The notes under the pieces were generated by a model. That model made no database searches and was not told where the DNA came from. It was given only the letters and a program-made list of their open reading frames with translations. A stretch of 64,000 bases of DNA from Staphylococcus nepalensis. GTDB lineage: Bacteria > Bacillota > Bacilli > Staphylococcales > Staphylococcaceae. The stretch covers positions 45,959-109,958 of the forward strand of contig NZ_BMCF01000009.1 of the NCBI RefSeq assembly GCF_014635045.1, given 5' to 3'. Positions within the stretch are counted from its first letter, which is position 1. Each line of letters begins with the position of its first letter. The translations under genes were made by a program, and so were the position numbers. Shown here piece by piece: positions 30,012 through 40,420 of the stretch.

Positions 30012-31373
30012 ATGAAAACATTACAAAAAAATGAAAGATTAGAGGGAAAAGTGGTTGATTTAACACATGAAGGACACGGTGTTGTTAAATTAGATCGTTA
30101 TCCTATTTTTGTACCTAACGCGTTAATAAATGAAATAATTACATTTAAGGTAATCAAAGTTAAAAAGAATTTTGCCATTGGAAAATTAATAGAAATAAAA
30201 GAGCCAAGCAGCGATCGTGTTGAACCACCATGTGTATACTATTACAAATGCGGGGGTTGTCAATTACAACACATGACATACCAAGCGCAATTAAATATGA
30301 AAAAAGAACAAGTGATTAATTTGTTCCATAGGAAAGCCGGCTTTAAAGATACAATCATCCACGACACTGTGGGAATGGAGCGCCCCTGGTATTACCGTAA
30401 TAAAACTCAAGTGCCCGTAGGTAAAAACCAAGAAGGAAAAATAATTTCCGGTTTTTATAGACAGAGAAGTCATGACATTATAGATATGGATGAATGCTTA
30501 ATTCAAGATCAACTGCATCAACAAATGATGAATCAAATAAAAGCTTGGTTTAATGAATTAAATATAAGTGTTTATAACGAACATAAAAAGCAAGGGCTTA
30601 TGAGACATGTTGTAGTAAGAACTGGGCACTATTCAAGAGAATTAATGGTGATTTTTGTGACAAACGGGAAAAAATTTAAACAGAGCGATTTACTTGTCCA
30701 AAAAATGGTTGATGCGTTTCCTAATATCACAAGTATTAAACACAATATTAATAATACACATTCCAACGTAATAATGGGATCAGAATCTTATACTTTATAT
30801 GGTAAAGATGCAATTCATGATACTTTATCAGACGTTACTTTCAAAATAAGTGATCAATCTTTCTACCAAATTAACTCGATACAAACTGAAAAATTATATC
30901 AACGCGCAATAGAATACGCAGAGTTGAACGGTGAAGATATCGTACTTGATACGTATTGTGGCATTGGTACGATTGGGTTATATATGGCGCCACAAGCCAA
31001 GCATGTTTATGGCGTAGAAGTCGTTTCAGAAGCCATTGAAGATGCAAAACAAAATGCGACCATAAACCAATATGAAAATACTACTTTTGTCTGTGGAAAG
31101 GCAGAAGAAGTTATTTTAAAATGGAAAGCACAAGGAATTAAACCAGATGTAGTGATGGTTGACCCACCTAGAAAAGGCTGTGACGATACCTTTTTGGAAA
31201 CACTTTTAGAATTAAATCCAAGAAAAATCGTCTATATATCTTGCAACCCGTCAACACAACAACGGGATGCACAACATTTAGCAAAACAATATAAGTTAAC
31301 ACAAATTACACCAGTTGATATGTTTCCACATACAACACATGTTGAAACTGTTGCTCAATTTGAACATATTTAA
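30012..31373 (+). CDS. rlmCD: 23S rRNA (uracil-5-)-methyltransferase (RlmCD/RumA family)
   Basis: This 453-aa SAM-dependent enzyme methylates uridines of 23S rRNA; the Bacillus orthologue RlmCD modifies both U747 and U1939. An N-terminal TRAM domain (about 1-62) is followed by the iron-sulfur cysteines Cys74, Cys80 and Cys83 (CVYYYKCGGC) plus a later one in DECLIQ. The C-terminal methyltransferase domain has DTYCGIGTIGL, MVDPPRKGCD and the nucleophile Cys in YISCNPST. The start is ATG 30012 behind GGAG; an in-frame ATG at 29970 lies in the loop of the terminator-like hairpin and has no ribosome binding site. Confidence 0.9.
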   Translation: MKTLQKNERLEGKVVDLTHEGHGVVKLDRYPIFVPNALINEIITFKVIKVKKNFAIGKLIEIKEPSSDRVEPPCVYYYKCGGCQLQHMTYQAQLNMKKEQVINLFHRKAGFKDTIIHDTVGMERPWYYRNKTQVPVGKNQEGKIISGFYRQRSHDIIDMDECLIQDQLHQQMMNQIKAWFNELNISVYNEHKKQGLMRHVVVRTGHYSRELMVIFVTNGKKFKQSDLLVQKMVDAFPNITSIKHNINNTHSNVIMGSESYTLYGKDAIHDTLSDVTFKISDQSFYQINSIQTEKLYQRAIEYAELNGEDIVLDTYCGIGTIGLYMAPQAKHVYGVEVVSEAIEDAKQNATINQYENTTFVCGKAEEVILKWKAQGIKPDVVMVDPPRKGCDDTFLETLLELNPRKIVYISCNPSTQQRDAQHLAKQYKLTQITPVDMFPHTTHVETVAQFEHI

Positions 31374-31575
31374 CAAATGATTATGTGTTGCATTTCTTGC
31401 AATACATTGTGTAAAGTTAATTAATTTATTGTTTGCTCAATATTGCAGAGTATTGCAAAGTAAGAAGGTTTGTTAAAATTCAATTACAAGTAACTTACTT
31501 TCTAGCATTCCTCTTTCATAGTGGGTTAAATCGTTGTATACTCTAGGTAATAGCGAAGCGCTTGGAGGGTGACTA

Positions 31576-32130
31576 ATGTTTAAAATTGATTTGTTTTCTA
31601 ATAAAAAGTTATTAGAAGGCTTCTTATTATTTCAATTTACAGTAGTAATGATCAGCATATTGTTATCGTATAAATTTGCTTATTTATTTGCTTCAGTAAT
31701 AGAGCAAAATATCTTATTTAATTTAATTTATGGTATATTAGGATTTACTGTTATTTATTTATTACATGAATTGGTTCATAATCTGATGTTTCGTTTGTTG
31801 TCAAAAGGACAAAAGCCTACTTATCGCATTAAATATGGTTTAATAAAGTCACATATGCCTCAAGTGTATTTTAAAAAATGGCAATATAGCATGATTATGT
31901 TAGCACCTTTATTAATTATTACGTTAATTTTATTTACCCTATTTTCTGTTGCTACTTATTCATCTATTATTTTTATTGCAAGTTTCCATATTGGATACTG
32001 TGTTAGGGATATATATTTATTATCCGGAGTTTTAAATGCTAATGTTCAATATATTGAAGATACAGAAGATGGCATCATATATTTTACCCAAAATCCCTCT
32101 AATCAGTTACAAACTGATACCAAATCGTAG
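31576..32130 (+). CDS. DUF3267 putative membrane zinc metalloprotease
   Basis: This 184-aa membrane protein has four hydrophobic segments and the zincin motif HELVH at residues 64-68 in the second helix, the layout of the DUF3267 family. A GGAGGGTG ribosome binding site precedes ATG 31576. Neither substrate nor biological role is known. The 200-bp gap before it has TTGCAATA-type small repeats (GTTGCATTTCTTGCAATAC and ATTGCAGAGTATTGCAAAG) but no gene. Confidence 0.8.
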   Translation: MFKIDLFSNKKLLEGFLLFQFTVVMISILLSYKFAYLFASVIEQNILFNLIYGILGFTVIYLLHELVHNLMFRLLSKGQKPTYRIKYGLIKSHMPQVYFKKWQYSMIMLAPLLIITLILFTLFSVATYSSIIFIASFHIGYCVRDIYLLSGVLNANVQYIEDTEDGIIYFTQNPSNQLQTDTKS

Positions 32131-32154
32131 AATGTAAATTAATTTGAGTTAGTA

Positions 32155-32226
32155 TTACTGGTAAATACGTAATCAATGTTTAAACAGATATCGTATTTAC
32201 ATCGTGATAGCTAACTCTTTTTTTAA
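32155..32226 (+). terminator. extended hairpin terminator after the DUF3267 gene
   Basis: The outer arms GAGTTAG / CTAACTC and the inner arms GTAAATACG / CGTATTTAC form a long interrupted stem, followed by at least seven T. Confidence 0.8.
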
Positions 32227-32329
32227 TTGTGTTCATTTTAATGAGCATATTTTATGTAAGGAAATTATTAAGAATGTAAGATAAATACCAATGATATTAA
32301 TTTAAGATGTTACAAGGGAGGTGTGTGCA

Positions 32330-33400
32330 TTGTCAGAAAGAAGAATCATTCATATTGATATGGATTATTTTTTTGCTCAAGTGGAAATCAGAGATAATCC
32401 TAAATTAAAAGGTAAACCAGTCATCGTTGGTGGAAAAGCAAGTGGGAGAGGCGTTGTATCAACAGCATCATATGAAGCTCGAAAATATGGTGTTCACTCT
32501 GCAATGCCCACAGCGCAAGCACATAAATTATGTCCTGATGGTTTTTACGTATCACCTCGGTTTGAAGCATACAAAACAGCGTCAAATACGATAATGAACA
32601 TTTTTAAGAGCTATACAGAAGAGGTTGAACCTTTATCACTCGATGAAGCTTATTTAGATATAACACATCTTGTACGGCCAGATTTACCTGCTTCTACAAT
32701 TGCTCAATATATTCGAAGAGATATTTACGAAGCAACACAATTAACTTCTTCAGCGGGTGTATCATATAATAAATTTTTAGCTAAATTAGCAAGTGGTATG
32801 AACAAACCCAATGGTCTCACTGTTATCGATTATAACAATGTTCATGAAATATTAATGGGATTAGATATTGGCGATTTTCCAGGGGTTGGTAAAGCTTCGA
32901 AAGAAAAAATGCATGAACATCAAATTTATAATGGACAAGATTTGTATAATCAAAGTGAGCGAGAGTTAATCCGTTTATTTGGCAAGCGTGGTCATGGATT
33001 ATACAATAAAGCAAGAGGTATAGATTATAACGAAGTTAAACCCACAAGAATTAGAAAATCAGTTGGAACAGAACGAACATTTGCTACTGACATGAACGAT
33101 GACGAACAAATTCTCCAAAAAATATGGGAGTTATGTGGTAAAACAGCTGAGCGGTTAGCTAGAATTCAAAAATCTGGAAAAACCGTAACAGTTAAAATAA
33201 AGACCTTTAAGTTTGAAACACTGTCTAAGCAAAGAAGTTTAAGAGACCCAGTTAAAAATGAGACAGATATATATAATATTGCCTATAGTTTGTATACAGA
33301 ATTAAAAGAATCGGAAACACCTATTCGATTGGTGGGAGTCACAGTAGGCAATCTAGAAAAAGCAACATATGAGAATATGACGATTTATGATTACATTTAA
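32330..33400 (+). CDS. dinB: DNA polymerase IV (Y family)
   Basis: This 356-aa translesion polymerase has the catalytic carboxylates Asp10 ([14 protein letters not shown]) and Asp105-Glu106 (SLDEAYLD), the steric region [26 protein letters not shown], helix-hairpin-helix [10 protein letters not shown] and the little-finger domain. It is error-prone and bypasses damaged bases. The C-terminus ([10 protein letters not shown]) does not show an obvious QLxLF clamp-binding box. The start is TTG 32330 (MSERRII), eight bases after GGGAGG, giving the S. aureus length; the upstream GTG 32321 overlaps the ribosome binding site. Confidence 0.95.
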   Translation: MSERRIIHIDMDYFFAQVEIRDNPKLKGKPVIVGGKASGRGVVSTASYEARKYGVHSAMPTAQAHKLCPDGFYVSPRFEAYKTASNTIMNIFKSYTEEVEPLSLDEAYLDITHLVRPDLPASTIAQYIRRDIYEATQLTSSAGVSYNKFLAKLASGMNKPNGLTVIDYNNVHEILMGLDIGDFPGVGKASKEKMHEHQIYNGQDLYNQSERELIRLFGKRGHGLYNKARGIDYNEVKPTRIRKSVGTERTFATDMNDDEQILQKIWELCGKTAERLARIQKSGKTVTVKIKTFKFETLSKQRSLRDPVKNETDIYNIAYSLYTELKESETPIRLVGVTVGNLEKATYENMTIYDYI

Positions 33401-33432
33401 CTAAAGCGCCACTAACAGACACCATTTCTATT

Positions 33433-33987
33433 TCAATCTTTATCTTGCAATTGTTTGCCATATATATTGAGCATGCTATTTAAATCATCATAGTGTTTTA
33501 ATAAGCGAAAGGTTATCATCGCACATGCTTTAGCATCGTTTAAAGCATCATGATGACCATGAAAATCTAGGTTGTAATAAGACATCATATAGTTTAATCC
33601 ATAACGATGATTATTGATTGTTCTTCTAGATAGTTGTAAAGAACAAAAATATGTCATTGGAGGTGTGTCTTGTCCTATCGCTTTAATGCTCTCATATAAT
33701 ACATTCATATCGAATGCCGCATTGTGAGCAACGACTGGGAGATTCTCGATGAATTGCATCATATAGGGATACACTAAGTCAAATGTAGGTGCATCTATGA
33801 CATCATTCGGTTGGATACCGTGTACAGCTATATTTTGTTTGGAAAAATAGTCATTAGGATTTATAAGTGTGTAAAAAGATTCTGTGATTTGATGATTGAT
33901 AACTTTAACCATACCTATTGAGCAAATACTAGTTCGTTTTCCATTCGCAGTTTCAAAGTCTAAAGCAATATAAGCATTGGCGGTCAT
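33433..33987 (-). CDS. DnaQ-like 3'-5' exonuclease (DEDD family)
   Basis: This 184-aa protein has the DEDDh exonuclease motifs: Asp10 and Glu12 in ALDFETANGKRTS, the middle aspartate in HNAAFDMNVL and the C-terminal His and Asp in HHDALNDAKACA. It probably trims DNA or RNA 3' ends; it is related to the proofreading subunit epsilon but free-standing. The start is placed at ATG 33987 behind AAAGGA; the longer reading from 34008 lacks a ribosome binding site. It is convergent with dinB. Confidence 0.87.
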   Translation of the reverse strand: MTANAYIALDFETANGKRTSICSIGMVKVINHQITESFYTLINPNDYFSKQNIAVHGIQPNDVIDAPTFDLVYPYMMQFIENLPVVAHNAAFDMNVLYESIKAIGQDTPPMTYFCSLQLSRRTINNHRYGLNYMMSYYNLDFHGHHDALNDAKACAMITFRLLKHYDDLNSMLNIYGKQLQDKD

Positions 33988-34474
33988 GAAGCAAGATTCC
34001 TTTCTCATTTATGAATATGATATGACTTTATATAATTCTGTTTTTGAAGTCAAGCGAGTCATACTGTTTTCAACTATGTCAGTACTTGTTGATGCTTTGA
34101 TATTCGTAGTATTAAAAATAACGAAAAGAGGCTGAAACATAAATAATGTGTCAGCCTTAGATATCATATTGGCAATAGATGACTGGAAAGAAAATATAAA
34201 AACGCACTTCTTTAAAAACTAGATCTAAGTGCAAATTTTAAAGCGCTAGTTCTAAAGAGCAACTTCTTCATCTATGAAGCTTAGTATTAAGGTTAAGTTC
34301 ATGCAATGTACTGAATTTAGTAGCACTTATGCGTGAGTCTTTGTTTTTGCATGCTTTTTTCTAATCATTCTTGCCGAGTGTGCAAGGAAATCATTTTATA
34401 AAATATGATTTCTGTTTACTCTCTTTTGTATTCAATTCAAACTGAATTTACGAGTAAATAATGGCATGGTTGAA
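33988..34474. other. 487-bp gap between exonuclease and ferritin genes with several inverted repeats
   Basis: No coding frame is supported. It holds a GAGGCTG..ACAT/ATGT..CAGCCTT hairpin (34127-34158), a near-perfect 13-14-bp inverted repeat TCTTTAaaAACTAG / CTAGTTCTAAAGA (34209-34258) and a GAAATCAT/ATGATTTC stem (34387-34412). This could be a decayed region or encode a structured RNA. Confidence 0.45.
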
Positions 34475-34981
34475 CTATGCTTCCTCTTCATTAAAGGAAC
34501 GTGCTGCCAATTCTTTTTCATATAAATATAATGTATTGCTGTCATCGCCGATGCGTTTTAAATAATCAATATGTGTATCGAACATTGATTCTTCTTCCAC
34601 CTGTTCATCTAAGAACCAATTTAAAAATGAAATAGTAGCATAGTCTTTATCTTTATTGGCTAGGTCAGACAAGTTATAAAATCTACGTGTTACGTCTTGT
34701 TCTTGTGCTAAACCATCTTCAAATGTTTCTAAAATACTTGAGAATTCAGATTTAGGTGCTGGGATAGAATCAAATTTTGCTTGTTCGCCACGATCATTAA
34801 TATAGTCATAGATTTTGTGACCGTGAAATCTTTCTTCTTTGGCTTGCTGGATATAGAAATTCGCAAAGCCTTCGTAAGACTTGCTATCACAGTATGCAGC
34901 CATAGCCATATATGCATGTGCAGCAAAATATTCGTGATTCATTTGTTCGTTTAATGCATCTAATAATTCTTTATTTAACAT
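34475..34981 (-). CDS. ftnA: ferritin FtnA
   Basis: This 168-aa non-haem ferritin assembles into 24-mer shells that oxidise and store iron. Ferroxidase ligands Glu17, Glu50 and His53 are present ([25 protein letters not shown]), and the four-helix bundle extends to the fifth helix before the acidic EEEA tail. The start is ATG 34981 behind GGAGG; upstream codons to 35035 have no ribosome binding site. A PerR box lies about 60 bp upstream, consistent with PerR control of ferritin described in S. aureus. It is divergent from murT. Confidence 0.95.
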   Translation of the reverse strand: MLNKELLDALNEQMNHEYFAAHAYMAMAAYCDSKSYEGFANFYIQQAKEERFHGHKIYDYINDRGEQAKFDSIPAPKSEFSSILETFEDGLAQEQDVTRRFYNLSDLANKDKDYATISFLNWFLDEQVEEESMFDTHIDYLKRIGDDSNTLYLYEKELAARSFNEEEA

Positions 34982-35042
34982 AAGAAATAGCCTCCATGTA
35001 TTAGTTTTTAAATAGTATAGCAAAGTTATTCTCATTCGTAAA

Positions 35043-35057
35043 TAATAATTATTATAA
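35043..35057. promoter_or_regulatory. PerR box upstream of ftnA
   Basis: TTATAATAATTATTA on the minus strand matches the PerR consensus TTATAATNATTATAA at every specified position but one. It lies between ftnA and murT, 62 bp from the ftnA start. Confidence 0.75.
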
Positions 35058-35095
35058 TCTGAAAAAAAGATGGAGTCTTTTGCATTGAGAATTGT

Positions 35096-35123
35096 TTGGA
35101 ATACAACTTAATCGTGTTATAAT
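35096..35123 (+). promoter_or_regulatory. candidate promoter of murT-gatD
   Basis: TTGGAA (35096-35101) and TATAAT (35118-35123) are spaced 16 bp, shortly before the GAGGAGG ribosome binding site of murT. Confidence 0.5.
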
Positions 35124-35152
35124 ATTTTAGTGAATAGTAGAGGAGGAAATAA

Positions 35153-36472
35153 ATGAGACAATGGACTGCAACCCGCTTAGCAAAACTGGCAAGACAAGTG
35201 AGTAGAGCTGCTGGAAAAAAGGGCACTGATTTACCAGGTCAAGTTGCTAGAAAAGTGGATAAAAATATATTAAGAGAATTGGCGTCTCATGTAGATGAGA
35301 TTGTATTTATAAGTGGTACAAATGGGAAAACAACTACATCAAATTTAATTGGCCATACTTTAAAAGAGAATCATATTGAAATCATACATAATAATGAAGG
35401 TGCAAATATGGCTGCAGGTATTACATCAGCATTTATTTTACAAATAAAAAAAGAAACTAAAATTGCTGTTATTGAAATAGATGAGGGTTCTATTCCGAGA
35501 GTGTTAAATGAAGTTACACCAACAATGATGGTTGTGACGAATTTCTTCCGTGATCAAATGGATAGATTTGGGGAAATCGATATTATGGTAAATAATATTG
35601 CAAATGCAATTAATAATAAAGGGATTAAATTATTATTAAATGCTGACGATCCGTTTGTAAGTAGGTTAAAGACAGCTAGCGATATTGTAATTTATTATGG
35701 TATGAAAAAGAACGCGCACAATTTTGAGCAAAGTTTAATGAATGAAAGCAGATATTGTCCTAATTGTGGTCGTTTGCTACATTATGATTATATTCACTAC
35801 AACCAGTTAGGACATTATTATTGTGAATGTGGTTTTAAGCGAGAAGAAACAAAGTATGAGGTGACACAATTTGATTTGGCACCTTTTATCAACCTAAATG
35901 TTGGTACTACAACATTTAATATGAAAATTGCAGGTGATTTTAATGCATATAACGCAATTGCTGCCTACACTGTGTTAAGAGAATTAGGGTTGAATGATGA
36001 ATCTATTCAAAAGGGTTTTGAAAGTTATACTTCCGATAATGGGCGTATGCAATATTTCAAAAAGGGTAAAAAAGAGGCGATGATTAATTTAGCTAAAAAC
36101 CCTGCTGGAATGAATGCAAGTCTTTCAGTAGGAGAACAAATCGAAGGGAATAAAATTTACGTTATAAGTTTAAATGATTACGCTGCAGATGGCCGTGATA
36201 CTTCATGGATTTATGATGCAGATTTTGAAAAATTAGTAAATCAACAAATCGAAACCATTATTGTTACTGGTACTCGCGCAGAAGAATTACAGTTAAGATT
36301 AAAATTAGCAGGGGTAGAAGCACCTATTATTTTAGAAAAAGATATTTATAAAGCGACGGCCAAAACAATGAACTATGCAAATAGTTTTACTGTGGCAATC
36401 CCTAATTATACTTCGCTATCACCTATGTTAAAACAATTAAATCACTCTTTTGAGGAGGATAAAACAAAATGA
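35153..36472 (+). CDS. murT: lipid II isoglutaminyl synthase subunit MurT
   Basis: This 439-aa Mur-ligase-like subunit, with GatD, amidates the D-Glu of the lipid II stem peptide to D-isoglutamine, needed for efficient transpeptidation and affecting beta-lactam and lysozyme resistance. The ATP-binding GTNGKT is at residues 55-60. A Cys4 zinc ribbon typical of MurT is inserted in the middle domain (Cys202, Cys205, Cys224, Cys226). The DUF1727 C-terminal domain includes NPAGMNASL and [25 protein letters not shown] ribosome binding site is present. The stop overlaps the gatD start (ATGA). Confidence 0.96.
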   Translation: MRQWTATRLAKLARQVSRAAGKKGTDLPGQVARKVDKNILRELASHVDEIVFISGTNGKTTTSNLIGHTLKENHIEIIHNNEGANMAAGITSAFILQIKKETKIAVIEIDEGSIPRVLNEVTPTMMVVTNFFRDQMDRFGEIDIMVNNIANAINNKGIKLLLNADDPFVSRLKTASDIVIYYGMKKNAHNFEQSLMNESRYCPNCGRLLHYDYIHYNQLGHYYCECGFKREETKYEVTQFDLAPFINLNVGTTTFNMKIAGDFNAYNAIAAYTVLRELGLNDESIQKGFESYTSDNGRMQYFKKGKKEAMINLAKNPAGMNASLSVGEQIEGNKIYVISLNDYAADGRDTSWIYDADFEKLVNQQIETIIVTGTRAEELQLRLKLAGVEAPIILEKDIYKATAKTMNYANSFTVAIPNYTSLSPMLKQLNHSFEEDKTK

Positions 36473-37194
36473 ATGAGTTAACGGTTTATCACTTTATGCC
36501 TGATAAATTAAATTTATATAGTGATATTGGAAACATTATTGCTTTGAAACAGCGTGCAAAATTACGAAATATCACTTTAAATGTAATTGATATCAATCAA
36601 ACAGAAGGTGTGACGTTTGAAGAATGTGATATTTTCTTCATTGGTGGTGGCAGTGATAGAGAACAAGCATTAGCAACTCAAGAACTAAGCAAGATAAAAG
36701 AGAGCTTGAAAGCTGCAATTGAAGATGGTATGCCTGGATTAACTGTTTGTGGAGGATATCAATTTTTAGGAAGTAAATATATCACGCCAGATGGTATAGC
36801 GTTAGAAGGTTTAAATATTTTAGATTTTTATACAGAATCACAAAAAGATCGCTTAACTGGAGATATTGTTATAGAAAGCGATACTTTTGGTACTATAGTC
36901 GGTTTCGAAAATCATGGTGGGCGTACATATCATGATTTTGGAACACTGGGTTCAGTAACTTATGGGTATGGTAATAATGATGAAGATGCAAAAGAAGGCA
37001 TACATTATAAAAACTTACTTGGCACCTATTTACATGGTCCCATATTACCTAAAAATCATGAAATTACTGACTATTTATTAGAAAAGGCCTGTGATCGTAA
37101 GGGGATTGTTTTTGAACCAAAAAATGTGGATAATACTGAGGAAGAAGCAGCAAAAAATGTGATCATAGAACGTGTTTCACAGCAAAGCAAATAG
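36469..37194 (+). CDS. gatD: lipid II isoglutaminyl synthase glutaminase subunit GatD
   Basis: This 241-aa class I glutamine amidotransferase of the CobB/CobQ-like type supplies ammonia to MurT. The nucleophile is Cys94 ([10 protein letters not shown]) and the catalytic His189 lies in [12 protein letters not shown], the positions reported for S. aureus GatD. It acts at the cytoplasmic face in a heterodimer with MurT. It is translationally coupled to murT by a four-base overlap, and a bidirectional terminator follows. Confidence 0.96.
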   Translation: MNELTVYHFMPDKLNLYSDIGNIIALKQRAKLRNITLNVIDINQTEGVTFEECDIFFIGGGSDREQALATQELSKIKESLKAAIEDGMPGLTVCGGYQFLGSKYITPDGIALEGLNILDFYTESQKDRLTGDIVIESDTFGTIVGFENHGGRTYHDFGTLGSVTYGYGNNDEDAKEGIHYKNLLGTYLHGPILPKNHEITDYLLEKACDRKGIVFEPKNVDNTEEEAAKNVIIERVSQQSK

Positions 37195-37209
37195 CATTAC
37201 CATAATATT

Positions 37210-37253
37210 AAAAGCCAAAAGTTGATTGATTCAAATCAGCTTTTGGCTTTTAA
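37210..37253. terminator. bidirectional terminator between gatD and the FUSC gene
   Basis: An 18-bp stem (AAAAGCCAAAAGTTGATT / AATCAGCTTTTGGCTTTT) lies between convergent genes, with T runs on both strands. Confidence 0.9.
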
Positions 37254-37294
37254 TGTTCTAGTTTATGTAATGACAATTTTATAAAAAAACAGGT

Positions 37295-38281
37295 TTAGGC
37301 AAAACGATTATTTAATATTCTATAAATCAATAATATTTCATATACGATATGGCTTTTTAATTGATTTTTATCAAATTCATCTAGACCCTTAACAGTCGAT
37401 TTAAGTAACGATGCAGATTTGGGTTGACGTTCGAAGTGCCCAGAACTATGAATTTTATGTATACTTTGTGCAATGCTTAAAATGGCAACTTTTTCATCTT
37501 TTGTAAAAGTAACATAAGTATCTTTAGGCAAGTAAACTAAATTGGATAGATGCGTTATAAATAATCGGTTTGTATGGGTGCGAGTTGTTAATGACTTTAA
37601 TCGCATCCATTCAGAATTATGGTGTTTGTGGTAACTGAGTTCATCTTTTTGGTAAGATAATAATGTTTCTACTTTTTGGTTTAAATCTAATAATGAATTT
37701 AATTGATGATACGTGCTTCCTTTATTAAACTTGCCCATTACGAGTTCACGCATTCGCTGGTTAAATAATGCATACATTTTTTCCTCAGTTAAATTAATAG
37801 AGTCATCTAGTTGGTCATAATACTTGGGGGGCAAGATAATAAAGTTTACTAATCCCGCCGTAACAAGCCCAATGATAGCCGTTAATAATCTGGAAAAAAA
37901 ATTAAAGTAATAAGCATCATGTATACCAGGGATCATAGCCATAGCAGTTAATGTCGCTACGGTTGTGCCTACTTGTAAATTTAATCTTGTACATAAAATG
38001 ATTGTGCATGTTGCGCTAAATGCATATGTGAATGGAGATTGATCACCAAAAACAAACGTAAATATTACTGCAAATAATGCACCAATAACCGTAGCAGGAA
38101 GCCTCTTATACCCTTTTTTTAAAGATGCTTTCGCAGTTGGTTCGATGGTAACGATTGCAGTTAAAATTGCAAAAATCGGATTTAAGTTTAAAGCCAAACA
38201 AAAGAAGGCTGTTAAAAAGGTCGCTAAGCCAGTTTTAATTGTTCTAGCGCCTACAATTTTTTTATACCAGATGTCATTCAT
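37295..38281 (-). CDS. FUSC/DUF939 family membrane protein (aromatic acid exporter-like)
   Basis: This 328-aa protein has several closely packed N-terminal hydrophobic segments (about 15-150) with [16 protein letters not shown] and the [22 protein letters not shown] motif, followed by a long soluble helical C-terminal half. This is the layout of the bacterial FUSC/ArAE family, some of which export aromatic acids. No substrate is known in staphylococci. The start ATG 38281 follows AGGAG. A paralogue of the same architecture lies at 58.8-59.9 kb. Confidence 0.8.
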   Translation of the reverse strand: MNDIWYKKIVGARTIKTGLATFLTAFFCLALNLNPIFAILTAIVTIEPTAKASLKKGYKRLPATVIGALFAVIFTFVFGDQSPFTYAFSATCTIILCTRLNLQVGTTVATLTAMAMIPGIHDAYYFNFFSRLLTAIIGLVTAGLVNFIILPPKYYDQLDDSINLTEEKMYALFNQRMRELVMGKFNKGSTYHQLNSLLDLNQKVETLLSYQKDELSYHKHHNSEWMRLKSLTTRTHTNRLFITHLSNLVYLPKDTYVTFTKDEKVAILSIAQSIHKIHSSGHFERQPKSASLLKSTVKGLDEFDKNQLKSHIVYEILLIYRILNNRFA

Positions 38282-38380
38282 AAAAAAACTCCTATTAAAT
38301 TTATACATTAATCGAAATAACCAGAATAGTAAAAGTGGTTATGTCATTATCAGTTTAAAATGTTAAACTATATATGATAA

Positions 38381-39211
<831 letters not shown>

Positions 39212-39249
39212 AATAAGTTTCGGTCTAAAGTCCTAATATAAGATGGTTC

Positions 39250-39283
39250 CGGAGCCTATACTAATGGTTCCGGATATTTTTTA
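39250..39283 (+). terminator. terminator of map
   Basis: TTCCGGAGCC and GGTTCCGGA form a stem with one G-T pair, followed by TATTTTTTAT. It sits immediately before the vraU region, so any vra promoter must overlap or follow it (a TATAAT lies near 39282-39287). Confidence 0.8.
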
Positions 39284-39315
39284 TAATAGAATTTAATCAA
39301 TCATGAGGTGATTCT

Positions 39316-39702
39316 ATGAATTATATTACGACTTATTTAGAAAAAGTGACTAAACAAACATTTTATTCAAGTTTAATTGAATACAGACAATATCTTGATA
39401 AAAAATTAAGAAGTATAGAAATGTACATAAAATATCTATTCGAAAGAAAAATGTATGTAGGAAAATTAATCGATCATTTGACATTGTCTTTAGAGAATAA
39501 ATATATTGATATATTAGATGAAACATATATCGAATGCGCTCAAGAGGTAGAGCATCATGATATTGAACATATTAAAAACGAATTAAATGAAATGGAAGCA
39601 GACTACGCTCGAATTGTAGCCGATTTGTCACAACAAGCAAAAGAAAAAGTGAATGTTGAAACAGAATGTGATTTAATCGAACGCATTAGTTTAGTCGCTT
39701 GA
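39316..39702 (+). CDS. vraU: VraU, first gene of the cell-wall stress operon
   Basis: This 128-aa soluble, strongly helical, charged protein (LEKVTKQTFYSSLIEYRQYLDKKLRSIEMYIKYLFERK) has no membrane segment or known domain. It is identified by position and similarity to the first gene of the S. aureus vraUTSR operon. Its function is unknown and in S. aureus it is not required for resistance. It is followed by vraT after 16 bp. Confidence 0.8.
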   Translation: MNYITTYLEKVTKQTFYSSLIEYRQYLDKKLRSIEMYIKYLFERKMYVGKLIDHLTLSLENKYIDILDETYIECAQEVEHHDIEHIKNELNEMEADYARIVADLSQQAKEKVNVETECDLIERISLVA

Positions 39703-39718
39703 AGAAAGGTGGCGAAAC

Positions 39719-40420
39719 ATGACTCATAAATATATATCAACTGAGATGCTAATTGTGTTTACAGCATTAATGATAATAGCTAACTTCTATTATATTTTCT
39801 TTGAAAAAATTGGTTTTATTTTTGTATTGTTATTAGGTTGTATTTTAGTTTATGTGGGCTATTTATATTTCCATAAAGTACGAGGACTATTATCATTTTG
39901 GATAGGCGTATTACTCATCGCCTTTACCTTATTATCCAATAAGTATACGATTATCATATTATTTGTCTTTTTAATTGTGTTAATTGTTAGGTATATATTT
40001 TATAGGTTTAAGCCTTTAAAGGTTATTGCGACTGAAGAAGCTGTTGAATCTCCGGAGTTTATCAAACAAAAATGGTTTGGCGAACAACGGACACCTGTTT
40101 ATGTGTATAAATGGGAGGATTTACAAATTCAACATGGCATCGGTGACATTCACATAGATATGTCTAAAGCTGCCAATATCAGAGAGCATAACACCGTAGT
40201 TATTAGACATATTTTAGGTAAAGTGCAAATAATTGTACCACTCAATTACAATATTAAATTACATTTTTCGACACTTTATGGTAATGCCTATGTTAACGAG
40301 ACCTCATATAAAGTAGAAAATAATAATATTAAGGTCGTAGAAGAAACAAAAGAAGATAACTATGCTGTTAATATTTATGTATCAACATTTATAGGTGATG
40401 TTGAGGTGATTTATAAATGA
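39719..40420 (+). CDS. vraT: VraT (LiaF/YvqF-like) regulatory membrane protein
   Basis: This 233-aa protein has three to four N-terminal transmembrane helices (about 10-98) and a C-terminal DUF2154/LiaF-like beta domain ([34 protein letters not shown]). LiaF-type proteins act with the VraS/LiaS kinase in sensing cell-wall damage; in S. aureus VraT is needed for VraSR signalling and methicillin resistance. A GAAAGGTGG ribosome binding site is present. It overlaps vraS by four bases. Confidence 0.92.
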   Translation: MTHKYISTEMLIVFTALMIIANFYYIFFEKIGFIFVLLLGCILVYVGYLYFHKVRGLLSFWIGVLLIAFTLLSNKYTIIILFVFLIVLIVRYIFYRFKPLKVIATEEAVESPEFIKQKWFGEQRTPVYVYKWEDLQIQHGIGDIHIDMSKAANIREHNTVVIRHILGKVQIIVPLNYNIKLHFSTLYGNAYVNETSYKVENNNIKVVEETKEDNYAVNIYVSTFIGDVEVIYK

